A program made the translations under genes and the position numbers. Below the pieces are notes generated by a model, which did not search any database, had not been told where the DNA came from, and saw only the letters and a program-made list of their open reading frames with translations. 64,000 nt of DNA from Gemmataceae bacterium (lineage in GTDB: Bacteria; Planctomycetota; Planctomycetia; Gemmatales; Gemmataceae): NCBI GenBank assembly GCA_009692005.1, contig SHZZ01000007.1:1-64000 (forward strand), in the 5' to 3' direction. Shown piece after piece: positions 6,849 to 15,524 of this stretch (position 1 is the first letter of the stretch; each line of letters starts with the position of its first letter).

Positions 6849-9617
6849 TCACCAGGAAAATTCCTGCACGAGTTTTGCCTGCCCTTTTTCAAATAAAACA
6901 GGGGCTAGAAGTTCCTTTTTGCCATTCATTTCACGCACCAGCGCGCCCTGCACCCGCACCTTGATTTCCCCATCGACCGAGAACCAGCCGTCTTTGAGTT
7001 CCTCGATTTTGTTCCCAACTGCGGCCCGCAGGTAAAACGCCGACGGCGGTTTCACGCAGCTCAAGGATAAAGTCCGGGTGAATCCCCCTTCTTTATTGGT
7101 GGAGGGAATTAAGGAATCGTTGACGGCGACATCGCCGACACGGTATTGAAAGGCGGGACGGCCCAAGGCGTCAATTTCGTAACCGAGAAACTGCCCGGCT
7201 TGCTCTCGAACTGGGTTCGGCCAGGCATCCTTCAGACCGGCCAGCACGGCCAAATTCGGCCCGGCAGGCAGCGAGACAACATTGTCTCCCAGCGGCGCCT
7301 GGAAGCCGACTCCACGATCGCGCCAATGTTTCCCCGCATCAATAAAGCCACCCTGCCAGATCAGGGCCAGCCTAAGGTGATTGGCATCGAAGGCCAGGTT
7401 TACCTTTTCCGGGTAACCGACGCCAATGGCCCTCGCCCCGGCGCCCTCGATGAAGTTGCGGTAAATGATTGGTTCTTTTCCCGGCACCAACGGGATCGCA
7501 TCGCGGGTCAATCCCTCGGGCGCCGAGGCCTTGCTACCCGCGCTCAGGTAAACATAGATCCCTTCAATCTGCTTTAAGGTGCTGCCTTCCAAGACATCGT
7601 TGAAGAAGGTTTTGCCCATGGGCCAGGGGGCGGGCATGCGCGTGCCAGCGCGGAAAACCTGCGGGTCGAGCATGTAGCGTTGGAACCAGTCATGCTTCAA
7701 CCGTTGAGGCATGGTGGTCAGGTCCATCGCCTGGATGCCTTCTGCTTTTTGATTGTTGAATGTGTGGCACTTGATGCAACCCAGCGCTTTCGACCCGACC
7801 AAAAAGCGGGCGGAACTGCGGACCTTGGAGGCAGGGTCGGCAAAAGTAATGGGATCCACGGCCGGCAGCGGGTCGGACTGAGCCAGTCCCTTCACCAGAT
7901 GGTTGACATTGCCAGAGCCATATTTCGGCATGCGCGTGAACATGTAAGGCCGGGCCTTCGTTCCCTGGTCCAGCACTTGCTTCAGCCAGGCCTCGTTCAA
8001 TTTCGCCCCAACCCCGGTGAGGTGCGGAGGCACCCTACCCTCATCCCCCATTTCCGGCTGGTTGGAAAGGAAGAACGATAAACGAGACTCTTCCGCCCCC
8101 CCCACTTTGTCCCGCTGATGACAGGCGTAACAATTGAGCGACAAGAAAGTGTGGTTCACTTGCTGCGAGGCGCTGGGCATAGCCGGATTGGACGCAAGCT
8201 TTTGCAATGCTGAGGCGATCGACTTTCGTTGTTGATCATCGAGGGAGAAATCGGGCGCTTTGCCCAAAGGTTTTTCCGCCAGACAGCCCTGGCCCGGCCG
8301 CATTTTCAGCAGCGCCGGCCCCTTCACTGTGCCGACCACTTTCTTGTTCCCGTTGGTTAACGAATGACAATTCGCGCAACCCGCCGAAGCGAACAACGCC
8401 TTGCCTTTTTCCGCCAGTTGCGCATCGGGGCGATACCCTTCCACCGCTTTTTCCTTTTCTTTTATCGGCTCGGCGCTGGCTTCCGCGGACTTCTCGCCCG
8501 GTTGGCAAAGCCCGCTCAGCGCCTGGCGGTCCATGCGCTTTCCTTCGATTTCCACATTCAAGGAAAACTCGCCTCCACCGTTGAATACGCCGACCACCAC
8601 CTGGTGTTCGCCCTTGAACAGCTCGACGCTTTTCGTCACCGATTGGTGCGGGTGAACGCCATCGTTGTCGATCACCAACTTGCCATCGATCCACAACTTT
8701 GAGCCGTCGTCGCTGCCGAGGTGAAAGGTGTAAGTCCCGGCGGCGGGAAGCTTGAACCAGCCTTCAAAGCGCAGTGCGCTGTTGTTTTCCCGGCTGGCGG
8801 CCTCAACATCAAACCCGGGGGAGAACCCCTGGTTTACAGGCTTCAACTTGGCAAAGTCTGGAAGTTTGTCCCAGGTACCTTCAAAGGATTTGAATTTCAA
8901 GGCTTTGGCCTGCAGCGCACCTTTGGCGCCCTGCAACAAATAGGAAGCCACTGCCTTGGTTTCCTTGTTGTCTTTCAACACGGCTGGCATCCGCCCTGAC
9001 GGCCGGACCTGGTGGGGGTTTTCCAAAAAGGAGGAGAGCGAGGTGAAAGTGTATTTGTTTTCCAACGGGCCCAGAGGAACCGACCCGGGAATTTTTTGCG
9101 ACTCTTTCCCCGCAGCGTCGCGCGGATTGTGGCAGGCCAGGCAGCCTGATTGCGCAAAGAGGGTGCGCCCCGTGGCAATCTGCTTCACTTCAATAGGCGA
9201 GTTCACTGGCGGACCGCCCTGGCTGGCCAGGTAATGCGTCAGCGCCAGGACGGCCTCTTTTTTCTCCTGGGGAGAAAGCCCGGCAAACAGTTCGGGCATG
9301 GTCGATCCTGGTTTTTTTTCATGCGGGTTTTCCAGAAACGCCTGCAAGTATTCCGGCTGAACCCGGCTGCCGACCTTGTCCAGCACCGGCGCCAGTTTCG
9401 GCGTGAGAAGCCCCTGGGTGACACCCTCGGCGGCATGACAACTGGTGCAATTGAGTTCCCCCAGCAAAACCAATCCCAGACCACCCGCGGCGATGGGATC
9501 TTTGGCAAACCGCTCAAAGGCGGGAACCACCGGCCTGGCGGGGGTATCCGCTCCCGGCAAGGGGAGGGCCATCAACAATAGGAATGCCAAGGCAAGGGAG
9601 GATGATAATCGCGCCAT
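6849..9617 (-). CDS. Five-haem c-type cytochrome with PA14 domain
   Basis: A 922-residue exported protein that probably moves electrons in the periplasm-like space. Seen: a signal peptide (LALAFLLLMALPLPGADT), CxxCH haem sites at about residues 57-61, 159-163, 414-418, 496-500 and 614-618, and between the second and third a PA14 sugar-binding-type domain at about 240-360 (FEGWFKLPAAGTYTFHLGSD, KLWIDGKLVIDNDG). The C-terminal 280 residues have no recognised motif. I start at the ATG at 9617 because it opens the signal peptide; the frame is open upstream to 9767 without one. The propeller gene follows at 23 bp. An ECF sigma gene and its partner lie 149 bp upstream. The PA14 domain suggests attachment to a polysaccharide. 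Confidence 0.88.
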   Translation of the reverse strand: MARLSSSLALAFLLLMALPLPGADTPARPVVPAFERFAKDPIAAGGLGLVLLGELNCTSCHAAEGVTQGLLTPKLAPVLDKVGSRVQPEYLQAFLENPHEKKPGSTMPELFAGLSPQEKKEAVLALTHYLASQGGPPVNSPIEVKQIATGRTLFAQSGCLACHNPRDAAGKESQKIPGSVPLGPLENKYTFTSLSSFLENPHQVRPSGRMPAVLKDNKETKAVASYLLQGAKGALQAKALKFKSFEGTWDKLPDFAKLKPVNQGFSPGFDVEAASRENNSALRFEGWFKLPAAGTYTFHLGSDDGSKLWIDGKLVIDNDGVHPHQSVTKSVELFKGEHQVVVGVFNGGGEFSLNVEIEGKRMDRQALSGLCQPGEKSAEASAEPIKEKEKAVEGYRPDAQLAEKGKALFASAGCANCHSLTNGNKKVVGTVKGPALLKMRPGQGCLAEKPLGKAPDFSLDDQQRKSIASALQKLASNPAMPSASQQVNHTFLSLNCYACHQRDKVGGAEESRLSFFLSNQPEMGDEGRVPPHLTGVGAKLNEAWLKQVLDQGTKARPYMFTRMPKYGSGNVNHLVKGLAQSDPLPAVDPITFADPASKVRSSARFLVGSKALGCIKCHTFNNQKAEGIQAMDLTTMPQRLKHDWFQRYMLDPQVFRAGTRMPAPWPMGKTFFNDVLEGSTLKQIEGIYVYLSAGSKASAPEGLTRDAIPLVPGKEPIIYRNFIEGAGARAIGVGYPEKVNLAFDANHLRLALIWQGGFIDAGKHWRDRGVGFQAPLGDNVVSLPAGPNLAVLAGLKDAWPNPVREQAGQFLGYEIDALGRPAFQYRVGDVAVNDSLIPSTNKEGGFTRTLSLSCVKPPSAFYLRAAVGNKIEELKDGWFSVDGEIKVRVQGALVREMNGKKELLAPVLFEKGQAKLVQEFSW

Positions 9618-9766
9618 GATCGGGGTTTCAACATTCCAGAGGATGGATAAAGCAGGGAGCCGATTAGGAGAGTCTATCAACAGCGTAAAAGCAAGGGAAG
9701 GAGTTTTTCTCACACGGAAAAAATATGCGTCGCTGACGCTGCAGTCTGGTAGGGAAGTTAAACCCA

Positions 9767-10741
9767 CTAATCATCGTTGCGGATGTTGGAAAAGGGCCGG
9801 GAGTGGCTGGGGCCAAGGACATGGTCATGCGGATGCTTCCCCGCCCGCACCTGGCCATCCTGGTTGAGAAAAATGTCGTCGCCCTCGTATTTCCTCGCGG
9901 ACAGCCAGCTCACATGCCCGCCGATGAAGAGCGTGTTCTGTCCTTTCCCGCCATGGTTCATGGAATTCTTCCCCGGGTTGACTCCGGCCTTGTCTGCCAT
10001 GATCGGGCGGAGGTCGCCGGAATCCTTGGTCAGCCCTTTCAACTCGCCATTTTCCACATAGCCCAGGGTGTAGGCGTAATCCCCCGCCGCTTCACGCGTG
10101 TGCAGATGATAGGCATCCTTGTCTTCCTGTTGATACAAAGCGGCGAGTTGATCAGCCTGCAAACCGCTGGCGGGTGTGCGGGTGTTGCCCGGGCAAGTGA
10201 CGGAATGTTTTTCTCCCAGCAAGCCACGCTGGCGCAGGGTCGAGACAAAGGCGCCGGCGAAGCTGTGCGGCCCTTCGGCTTGCACCTTGGGAAATTCCCC
10301 ACTGGGTTGCAGCGCCGAGTAATGCTGCAAAGACTTCCCGTAATGCGCAAGGTTCAGGGCGCAGGCTTTCTTTTCAGCCTCGGCGCGAGCCGTATGCAGC
10401 CAGGGAGTGAGAATTCCACCGACCAGGATCAGCAAGCTGGCCGCCAAGAGCAAGTCCCTGCGCTTGAGGGAGCTAGAGCTGCCCCAGGCGCTTTGGTTGC
10501 GCAGGCGCGGCGCCATGGGTATCGTGCGGGTCAGGGTGGCCTTGGCCCGCTGGATGGTTTTTCTTCCCAGGCCCGAGGAAGGCAAGGGAGCCTCTCGGTC
10601 GAGCGACAGCGGTTTCAGCAGTTGTTGAATTTGATCGAGTTCATGGCGAAGGGCGATGTCGCTGGCGAGGCGTGATTCCATCACTCCCGCTTCCGAAGGG
10701 CTCAGGAGGTTCATGGCGTAACGAAGGGTCTGGTCGTCCAC
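9767..10741 (-). CDS. Anti-sigma-like protein with pseudopilin-like C-terminus
   Basis: A 324-residue single-pass membrane protein. Residues 1-50 (DDQTLRYAMNLLSPSEAG, LASDIALRHELDQIQ) look like the cytoplasmic anti-sigma part often encoded after planctomycete ECF genes. One membrane segment spans about 96-115 (LLLAASLLILVGGILTPWL). The outer part begins with KKACALNLAHYGKSLQHYS, resembling the post-helix region of DUF1559 pseudopilins, and near its end has NHGGKGQNTLFIGGHVSWL, like their H-x9-DG end. I chose the GTG at 10741: GGAGG overlaps the stop of the sigma gene at ideal spacing, so translation is coupled. An upstream ATG at 10777 overlaps the sigma gene and lacks such a site. Function as anti-sigma factor is inferred from position. 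Confidence 0.72.
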   Translation of the reverse strand: MDDQTLRYAMNLLSPSEAGVMESRLASDIALRHELDQIQQLLKPLSLDREAPLPSSGLGRKTIQRAKATLTRTIPMAPRLRNQSAWGSSSSLKRRDLLLAASLLILVGGILTPWLHTARAEAEKKACALNLAHYGKSLQHYSALQPSGEFPKVQAEGPHSFAGAFVSTLRQRGLLGEKHSVTCPGNTRTPASGLQADQLAALYQQEDKDAYHLHTREAAGDYAYTLGYVENGELKGLTKDSGDLRPIMADKAGVNPGKNSMNHGGKGQNTLFIGGHVSWLSARKYEGDDIFLNQDGQVRAGKHPHDHVLGPSHSRPFSNIRNDD

Positions 10742-10743
10742 TG

Positions 10744-11367
10744 TTAACCTCCAGCAAGTTCTTTCGAGAGGCCCCAAGCCTCTTGAAGTTTGGCCATGGC
10801 TGTGTGCAGCCTCGATTTCACCGTTCCCAGGGGAATGCCGAGAACCTCGGCAATGTCCTGGTATTTCATCTCCTGAAAATACGCCAGCAGGACAACTTGG
10901 CGGAGGAAATCGGGAAGCTTGTCGACCGTATTACGCACCCGCGCCCTTTCCTCTTCAACCTCGCTTTGGGCCTGAGGAGTGATTCCAGGCCCCACCTGGT
11001 TTTCTAAAAGGCTGGTCTCCTTCCCGTCCTCTCCGCCGCGGTCCTGATCCAGGCTGGTCATGGCCCGACGCTTCACTTTGCGCGTGGCATCAATGGCCTG
11101 GTTAGTGGCGATGGCGTAAAGCCAGGGACGGAAAGGCTTGCCTTCCTCAAATTGAGAAGCCTTTTGAAAAACCACCAGGAAGGTGTTTTGGAAAACATCC
11201 TCCGCCAAGGTTTTGTCACGCAGATACCGGGCAAGGTATCCGTAAAGTTCACCCTCGTACCGGTAGACCAGGCTTTCAAAAGCGCTGGTATTACCCGCGC
11301 GGAATAGGCGGATCAATTCCTCATCGGTTCTTTCAGCCTTTGCGGAATCGTTCCTGGCCTGCTCCAT
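10744..11367 (-). CDS. ECF-type RNA polymerase sigma factor
   Basis: A 207-residue sigma-70-family factor of the extracytoplasmic-function class. Region 2 is visible at about residues 18-90 (FESLVYRYEGELYGYLARYL, LAEDVFQNTFLVVFQKASQF, FRPWLYAIATNQAIDATRK) and region 4 at about 145-195 (LPDFLRQVVLLAYFQEMKY, DIAEVLGIPLGTVKSRLH). The linker is acidic. The stop codon sits inside the ribosome binding site of the downstream hybrid protein gene, 2 bp before its GTG. It probably directs transcription of an envelope regulon; the cytochrome and propeller genes just downstream are the obvious candidates. Its own promoter must lie in the 100 bp between it and metG. Confidence 0.93.
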   Translation of the reverse strand: MEQARNDSAKAERTDEELIRLFRAGNTSAFESLVYRYEGELYGYLARYLRDKTLAEDVFQNTFLVVFQKASQFEEGKPFRPWLYAIATNQAIDATRKVKRRAMTSLDQDRGGEDGKETSLLENQVGPGITPQAQSEVEEERARVRNTVDKLPDFLRQVVLLAYFQEMKYQDIAEVLGIPLGTVKSRLHTAMAKLQEAWGLSKELAGG

Positions 11368-11467
11368 TCTTGTCTACGCCCCCTGACCGGAAAAGGTTCG
11401 CCAGAATTAGGAAAAAGTTGTCTTTCTCAGCTCAAGTGTGGAATTGCCACAACTCCTTTTTGTAACA

Positions 11468-13036
11468 TCATTTCTGGACTCTTGGAAGAAGCGGTTTGAC
11501 CTTGCCGCCTTCCAATTGCGCCAGAATTTTCAAATGGGGCGTCCCCGGCCCGCCTCCGATGGCATCGGCGTAGACGATCTCCTCCCACGGCTTGGTGAAA
11601 TTGAAACTTTGATAAATGGTAGCGGCCAGCTTGGGTAAAAACGGCTTCAGCAGGATCGACCCCGCTCGCAATGCCTCCACCAGGTGCGCCAACACCACCT
11701 TCGCTTTTTCCCGGTCGGCCTTTACCAGCGACCACGGCGCGGTCCGCTCGGCGTACTGATTGGCAGGGTCGAGCACCTTCATCCACAGTTTCTGCAGTGC
11801 CAAGTTGTACTGGCAGGATTCCACATGCAGGGCAATTTCCTTCACCGTGGCCTCCAGGGATCCGGATTCATAAAGGGAACCGATGCCGCTGGTTCCCACT
11901 TCGCCCAGGTCGCCTTCGTAATTTTTCCCAATCAGGCCGACCACCCGGCTGTAGAGGTTTCCCAGGTTGTTGGCCAGGTCGGAATTGTAAAGATCGACGA
12001 ACCGCTGGAGGCTGAATTCCCCGTCGCCGGGGAAGGGGCATTCCCGCAGGAAGTAGTAGCGGAAGGCTTCCGCACTGAAACGGGTGATGATGTCCATCGG
12101 CTCGACCACATTCCCCAGTGACTTGCTGATTTTTTGCACATCGCCAGTTTCTTCATTCTTGACATAGACAAAGCCATGGCCAAACACTCTCTTGGGCGGT
12201 TCGATGTCGGCAGCGAAGCACATGGCCGGCCAGAGCGCGCAATGGAAACGCGTGATGTCCTTGCCAATGACATGCAGCGCCGCCGGCCACCACTGGCGGA
12301 AGCGCTCATTGTCGCTGCCGTAGCCGATCGCAGTTATGTAGTTCAATAGCGCGTCGAACCAGACATAAATGGTGTACCCCTGGTCAAAGGGAACCGGGAT
12401 GCCCCAGGCCTGGCCAGAGCGGGTGATGTTGACATCGCGCAATTCCGTCTGCACCAGGCTGACGATCTCATTGCGGCGGCTTTCCGGCTGGATGAAATCC
12501 GGATTGGCTTCGTAAAACTCCAGAAGCTTCTCGCGAAACTTTGACAGGGCAAAGTAATAGCAGGGCTCCGACCGCCGGATGGCCGGAGCTTTGTGGCTGG
12601 GACAGTGCTTGTTCTCGTCCAGTTCCTTCTCGGTTTTGAAAGCTTCGCAGCCCTCGCAATACCAGCCCTCGTACTGCTGCTGGTAAATATGTCCGGCGTC
12701 GAACACTTTCTGAATGAAATCCTTGCAGCCCTTGTGGTGCCTGGGCTCGCTGGTCTGAATGAAGTCATCGAAGCTGATGTCCAGTGCGCGCCAGACTTCT
12801 TTAAACTGCCTGGCCATGTCGTCGCAGTATTCTTGCGGCTGCTGGCCGAGTTCTTGCGCCCGCCGGGCCACTTTGATCGTGTTTTCATCATTGCCCATGA
12901 GGAAAAAAACTTCAAAGCCGTGCATGCGGCGGTAGCGGGCCTGGACATCGGCGCCGATTTTCTCGAAGGCCGTGCCGATGTGCGGCCTGCTGTTGGGGTA
13001 ATCAATGGCGGTGGTGAGGAAAAAGCGAGGTTTCAT
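11468..13036 (-). CDS. metG: Methionyl-tRNA synthetase
   Basis: A 522-residue class I aminoacyl-tRNA synthetase that charges tRNA-Met in the cytoplasm. Seen: the HIGH-type motif PHIGTA at about residues 18-23, a zinc-type CEGC..CPSH cluster in the connective domain (WYCEGCEAFKTEKELDENKH), the VWFDALLNYITA motif, and KISKS in place of KMSKS. The anticodon-binding helical domain follows (VESCQYNLALQKLW, NQYAERTAPWSLVK). It ends without the C-terminal tRNA-binding dimer domain of longer forms. I start at ATG 13036 (MKPRFFLTTAIDYPN), the conserved N-terminus; the upstream ATG at 13072 only adds 12 unlike residues. It is divergent from the aldo/keto reductase operon. Confidence 0.97.
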   Translation of the reverse strand: MKPRFFLTTAIDYPNSRPHIGTAFEKIGADVQARYRRMHGFEVFFLMGNDENTIKVARRAQELGQQPQEYCDDMARQFKEVWRALDISFDDFIQTSEPRHHKGCKDFIQKVFDAGHIYQQQYEGWYCEGCEAFKTEKELDENKHCPSHKAPAIRRSEPCYYFALSKFREKLLEFYEANPDFIQPESRRNEIVSLVQTELRDVNITRSGQAWGIPVPFDQGYTIYVWFDALLNYITAIGYGSDNERFRQWWPAALHVIGKDITRFHCALWPAMCFAADIEPPKRVFGHGFVYVKNEETGDVQKISKSLGNVVEPMDIITRFSAEAFRYYFLRECPFPGDGEFSLQRFVDLYNSDLANNLGNLYSRVVGLIGKNYEGDLGEVGTSGIGSLYESGSLEATVKEIALHVESCQYNLALQKLWMKVLDPANQYAERTAPWSLVKADREKAKVVLAHLVEALRAGSILLKPFLPKLAATIYQSFNFTKPWEEIVYADAIGGGPGTPHLKILAQLEGGKVKPLLPRVQK

Positions 13037-13266
13037 GCTGCATCCGTTTTTTTTACGCGGGAGAATCGCCATGGCTTTTTTAGAGGATTCAAGGCCAGAA
13101 AGTGAGCGGCCTTGAGGATTTTCCTAATCGTTTTAGGTCCAGGACCAGAATGCCACCGTTCCAGGCAAGGGCCCTGCCAACAAGAAGGCTATAACGGCCC
13201 CTCGCCAAAAAATTGGTCTTTTCTACCCTGCCATGCTAAGCTCCCGTTTTCCTTCCGGAGCAGAGC

Positions 13267-14238
13267 GTGGAATTCCACAACAAAATGGGTTTAGGCGCCG
13301 GGCCAATTGCAGGGCTGATGACGGGCGAGGACACGGCCCGGCAGGTGGAAGTGATTCGCGCGGCAGTTGAAAACGGGTTCGAGTGGATCGATACCGCCGC
13401 CGGGTATGGCAGCGGAAAATCGGAAACCGCCATTGGCCGCGCCCTTCAAGCGCTCAGCTTTCCCAAGGTTCAGGTGGCGACCAAGTTCCGCCTCAATTCC
13501 CCGGTCTCCGCCAACCCTTATCCCATAATCCGCGATTCGCTTTTGGCCAGCCTCGGCCGCTTGAAGCTCCCCAATTGTGAACTCCTCTACTTGCATAACG
13601 CCATCACGAAAAGTGAAGGAGACATTCCCTCATCGCTGGCTGTTGAGGATATTCTGCGCCCGGACGGTGTGCTGCAGGCCATGTGCCAATTGAAACAAGA
13701 AGGGCTGGCCCGCAATTTGGCCCTGACCGCGACCGGCGACCCCGAGTGCAATTTGCGAGTATTGACCACGGGAAAGATTAACGCCATCCAGATTCCGTAC
13801 CACCTGCTTAACCCCAGCGCGGGAATGAGCGTTCCCCCCGGTGTGGTGGAATTTGATTATGGGGAACAGATTCCCCAGGCCAAGAAGCTGGGAGTGCGGG
13901 TCTTTGCCATCAGGGTTCTGGCGGGGGGGGCTCTGGCCATGCTGAAACCCAGCCAGCACACCATGACCACGCCCTATTTCCCCCTCGATCTTTTCCGCAA
14001 GGACACCTTCCGCGGCGGACGCTTGCGCTCCTTGCTGCCCAAGGGAATGGAACTCCAAGAAGCGGCGATCCGCTTCGCTCTAAGCAACCCGGACATCGAC
14101 TGCGTGCTGGCCGGCCTGGGGACGGTTGAAGAGGTAAAAGACCTGGCTCGCTTCGCCTCACTCGATCCTTTGGATGAGGAACTCAAGGGAAAACTTCTCG
14201 AAAAAGCCCTCAGCAAGCCCTTGAAGGAAAAGGCATGA
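13267..14238 (+). CDS. Aldo/keto reductase family protein
   Basis: A 323-residue TIM-barrel NAD(P)H-dependent oxidoreductase. Seen: GFEWIDTAAGYGSGKSE with the catalytic aspartate and tyrosine at about residues 40-46, the LYLHNAITKS segment with the active-site histidine, and a C-terminal FALSNPDIDCVLAGLGTVEE typical of the family. A basic residue where the catalytic lysine is expected is seen in VATKFRL. The start is GTG at 13267, six bases after GGAG. It is the first gene of a three-gene operon: its TGA overlaps the ATG of the MFS gene. L-fucose or galactose dehydrogenase-like proteins have this architecture, but the substrate cannot be read from sequence. Confidence 0.9.
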   Translation: MEFHNKMGLGAGPIAGLMTGEDTARQVEVIRAAVENGFEWIDTAAGYGSGKSETAIGRALQALSFPKVQVATKFRLNSPVSANPYPIIRDSLLASLGRLKLPNCELLYLHNAITKSEGDIPSSLAVEDILRPDGVLQAMCQLKQEGLARNLALTATGDPECNLRVLTTGKINAIQIPYHLLNPSAGMSVPPGVVEFDYGEQIPQAKKLGVRVFAIRVLAGGALAMLKPSQHTMTTPYFPLDLFRKDTFRGGRLRSLLPKGMELQEAAIRFALSNPDIDCVLAGLGTVEEVKDLARFASLDPLDEELKGKLLEKALSKPLKEKA

Positions 14239-15524
14239 ATCCTTCAGGCGCCGGGCTGCCCGGCAGCAAGCGAATCCTGGTCTTCCTCTCTGGCTTCCTG
14301 GCCTGGATGGGGGCGGGAATGCAAATCTCGCTCTTCCCACTGATCAGCCGTACCGCGCTTCTGGACCTTTTCAGCAGTATTGCTGACAAGGACCTGAAGG
14401 AAAAACAGGTGGCGATGTGGTTCTCCTGGTATGTCTGCGCCTTTCTTTTTGGGGCGGCGCTGGGCGGCTGGGTGTTCGGCGCTTTGGGGGACCGACTGGG
14501 AAGAAAGCGGGCCCTCGGCTGGAGCGTGATGGTTTATTCCCTCGGAACGGGAGTTCTCTGGTGGTTGAGCGACCCTATTTGGATCGCAGTGGCGCGATTC
14601 ATCGCCTGCCTGGGCGTGGGGGGCGCCTGGCCCAACGCCGTGGCGCTTGTCAGCGAGGCCTTGCCCAATGTATCCAAGCCCTGGCTGGCGGGGTGGCTGG
14701 GCGCGGCGGCGAATTTCGGCTTCGTTCTCCTCGGCCTGATCGCCTGGAAATTCCCCGTGACGCCAGATTCGTGGCGCTGGATTTTGCTCGTGGCCGCCTC
14801 ACCCGCCCTGCTCGGTGTATTCATCCTGGCTCTGGCGCCCGAGTCACCTGCCTGGCTGGCTTGCAGAGGGGAGAAGGGGAAAGGCAGCGGCCAACAGGTA
14901 TCTGTTTGGCGGCAGCCGCTACTGACTTGCACTCTTTTGGGGATTGCTCTGGGAGCGGTGCCCACGGTTGGCACGGCGGTGAGCGCTTCCTGGCTGATTC
15001 CATGGGCAGACCAGGCGGCGGAGAAAAAAGGCCTCAGCGAAAAAAAAGCCCCCGATCCTTCCGTCAAAGCCTGGACTCAGGTGACGCGTTCCACCGGCGC
15101 CATTGCAGGCAGCCTGCTCGGCGGTTGGATCGCCAGCCTGATCGGACGAAGGCTGACTTATTTTCTCATCAGCTTAATATCGCTGGCCATCAGCGAATCG
15201 ATCTTCCTGTTTCTCGAGCCGTCTCATCCCTGGTTCGGGACTTTTGTATTTCTCATGGGGTTGGCCGGGGTAACCTATTTCGGCTGGCTGCCTCTTTATC
15301 TGCCGGAGTTGTTTCCCACGGCGGCGCGGGCCCTGGGGATTGGCGTGTCGTTTAATTTTGGCCGCATCGCAGCCGGATTCTTCGCCCTCGGGTCGATGGC
15401 GTTGGTAGCATGGTTTGGGGGCAACTACGCCCGCATCGGCCAGGTCACCAGCCTGGTCTTCGCCCTGGGAATGCTTATTATCCTCTTCGCACCAGACACC
15501 TCCAAAACCCGGGAATTAACATGA
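14235..15524 (+). CDS. Major facilitator superfamily transporter
   Basis: A 429-residue inner-membrane secondary transporter with about 12 hydrophobic segments in two halves. The cytoplasmic loop motif A of MFS proteins is clear (GALGDRLGRKRALGW, about residues 86-100) and a related GGWIASLIGRRLTYF occurs in the second half. A polar central loop of about 25 residues separates the halves. Its ATG overlaps the stop of the aldo/keto reductase (ATGA), and its own stop overlaps the start of the dehydrogenase, so the three are translated together. It probably imports the sugar or hydroxyacid that the two flanking oxidoreductases act on; this is inferred from the coupling. Confidence 0.9.
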   Translation: MNPSGAGLPGSKRILVFLSGFLAWMGAGMQISLFPLISRTALLDLFSSIADKDLKEKQVAMWFSWYVCAFLFGAALGGWVFGALGDRLGRKRALGWSVMVYSLGTGVLWWLSDPIWIAVARFIACLGVGGAWPNAVALVSEALPNVSKPWLAGWLGAAANFGFVLLGLIAWKFPVTPDSWRWILLVAASPALLGVFILALAPESPAWLACRGEKGKGSGQQVSVWRQPLLTCTLLGIALGAVPTVGTAVSASWLIPWADQAAEKKGLSEKKAPDPSVKAWTQVTRSTGAIAGSLLGGWIASLIGRRLTYFLISLISLAISESIFLFLEPSHPWFGTFVFLMGLAGVTYFGWLPLYLPELFPTAARALGIGVSFNFGRIAAGFFALGSMALVAWFGGNYARIGQVTSLVFALGMLIILFAPDTSKTRELT

